A stretch of DNA of 64,000 nt, taken from Rhodospirillaceae bacterium. GTDB taxonomy: Bacteria; Pseudomonadota; Alphaproteobacteria; Bin65. Positions 63,383 to 64,000 of the stretch are shown here, one piece after another. The stretch lies in contig WTGH01000034.1 in assembly GCA_011523655.1 (NCBI GenBank), forward strand, positions 1-64,000, read 5' to 3'. The position numbers were made by a program, and so were the translations under genes. Below the pieces are notes generated by a model, which did no database searches, was not told where the DNA came from, and saw nothing but the letters and a program-made list of their open reading frames with translations. Each line of letters begins with the position of its first letter. Position 1 is the stretch's first letter.

Positions 63383-64000
63383 ATGCCGCATCATCCAAAA
63401 TCCCGTCTGGCGGTTCTGGCGGTCGGGGCCGCCATCCTGCCGGCCTTCGCGGCCTACGGACCGGCCGGACCGGCCGTCGCTGCCGACTATCCCAGCAAGC
63501 CGATCACGCTGGTCATTCCCTATCGCGCGGGCGGCAGCACCGAGACCATGGGCCGGATTTTTTCCAAGGCGCTGGGCAAGGAACTCGGCACAAAGGTCAT
63601 CGTCCGGACCCGTCCGGGCGCCGGTGGCGCGGTCGGTGCCCTGGAAGTCTCCAAGAAAAAGCCCGACGGCTACACACTGCTGTTTGCGGCGGCCGTGTCC
63701 CTGCTTTGGCACCCGCTGACGCGGAGCGTCGGGTTCGACCTCGACAGCTTCACCTATATCGGCCAGATCACGAATTATCAGCAGGCGCTGATCGCCCGGC
63801 AGGACGCACCGTTCAATACGATGAAGGAACTGATCGCCCACGCTAAGACCAAGCGGCTGAACTATGCCGACCAGGGGCCGATGATGCGCGCCTTCATCGA
63901 TTACATTGGCACGAAGGAAGGCGTGAAATGGACCGGCATCCCGACCAAGGGCGGCGGTGAAATGGTGCCCTTCCTGCTCGGCGGAAAGGTGGATTTCGCA
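63383..64000 (+). CDS. Tripartite tricarboxylate transporter binding protein (TctC/Bug), partial
   Basis: The first 206 codons of a periplasmic binding protein; the gene runs off the window. The N-terminal signal peptide (LAVLAVGAAILPAFAAYG) leads to the mature start ADYPSKPITLVIPYRAGGSTETMGRI. Further family segments are TRPGAGGAVGALEVSKKKPDGYTLLF and WTGIPTKGGGEMVPFLLGGKVDFA. Bug/TctC proteins bind carboxylates for a two-permease transporter. GGGAGGAAAATC precedes ATG 63383. Confidence 0.9.
   Translation, partial: MPHHPKSRLAVLAVGAAILPAFAAYGPAGPAVAADYPSKPITLVIPYRAGGSTETMGRIFSKALGKELGTKVIVRTRPGAGGAVGALEVSKKKPDGYTLLFAAAVSLLWHPLTRSVGFDLDSFTYIGQITNYQQALIARQDAPFNTMKELIAHAKTKRLNYADQGPMMRAFIDYIGTKEGVKWTGIPTKGGGEMVPFLLGGKVDFA

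Overview
The window is GC-rich double-stranded bacterial DNA, most likely an alphaproteobacterium of Rhodospirillales type. This is inferred from base composition, Liv/Dpp/TctC-type transporters, DUF1244, an HpnG-like hopanoid-associated phosphorylase and F-type TraG fragments; there is no rRNA or tRNA to fix the taxonomy.

Layout. (1) 1-1.9 kb: chromosomal-type genes (OsmC, zinc-type dehydrogenase). (2) About 1.95-41 kb: a composite genomic island. Its left end has two head-to-head tyrosine integrases, one frameshifted. It then carries a broken antitoxin, an orphan HEPN-like gene and a large minus-strand defence operon (6.2-22.2 kb). The operon reads abiEi-like, abiEii-like, drmD, drmMI, 3-TM protein, TIR-like protein, drmA, drmB, drmC. 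This is a class 1 DISARM system with an AbiE-type pair joined to its head and a TIR plus membrane-protein pair nested in its middle. A decayed TIR/deoxyribosyltransferase-like gene and a tcmP-DUF5131 pair follow. From 26.9 to 31.5 kb there is a five-gene recombinase/ParB cassette that includes a serine-recombinase homologue lacking its catalytic serine. From 31.5 to 37.2 kb there is a TraG gene and a graveyard of gene fragments (TraH-like?, EF-hand, amidohydrolase, Calx-beta/outer-membrane barrel, DUF2285-like) around an intact cytochrome b561. Two tandem paralogous integrases (37.4-39.9 kb) and 1.26 kb of non-coding DNA with phased repeats and palindromes close the island.

(3) 41.1-51.5 kb: an 11-gene minus-strand operon for hydroquinone-type aromatic catabolism. 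It encodes a two-subunit hydroquinone dioxygenase, a semialdehyde dehydrogenase, maleylacetate reductase, a full branched-chain-type ABC importer, a Rieske ferredoxin and an IclR regulator at the distal end. Two palindromic operator-like sites sit just upstream of the first gene. (4) 51.8-57.6 kb: a divergent peptide-type ABC transporter with an intrinsic terminator after the binding-protein gene. (5) 57.7-64 kb: chromosomal-type genes: an HtrA-like pseudoprotease, a Cache protein, a damaged hpnG-like gene, a small membrane protein, DUF1244, DUF3604 and the start of a TctC/Bug-type binding protein.

Inferred teamwork: the defence operon would be expressed as one unit, since most junctions are ATGA overlaps or gaps below 30 nt. 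In the catabolic operon, IclR would sense the imported aromatic or a pathway intermediate and control the promoter ahead of the dioxygenase. Single-base frameshifts recur across the island (integrase, antitoxin, drmMI, DUF2285-like gene). They may be real decay or assembly errors, and read-level checks matter most for drmMI.
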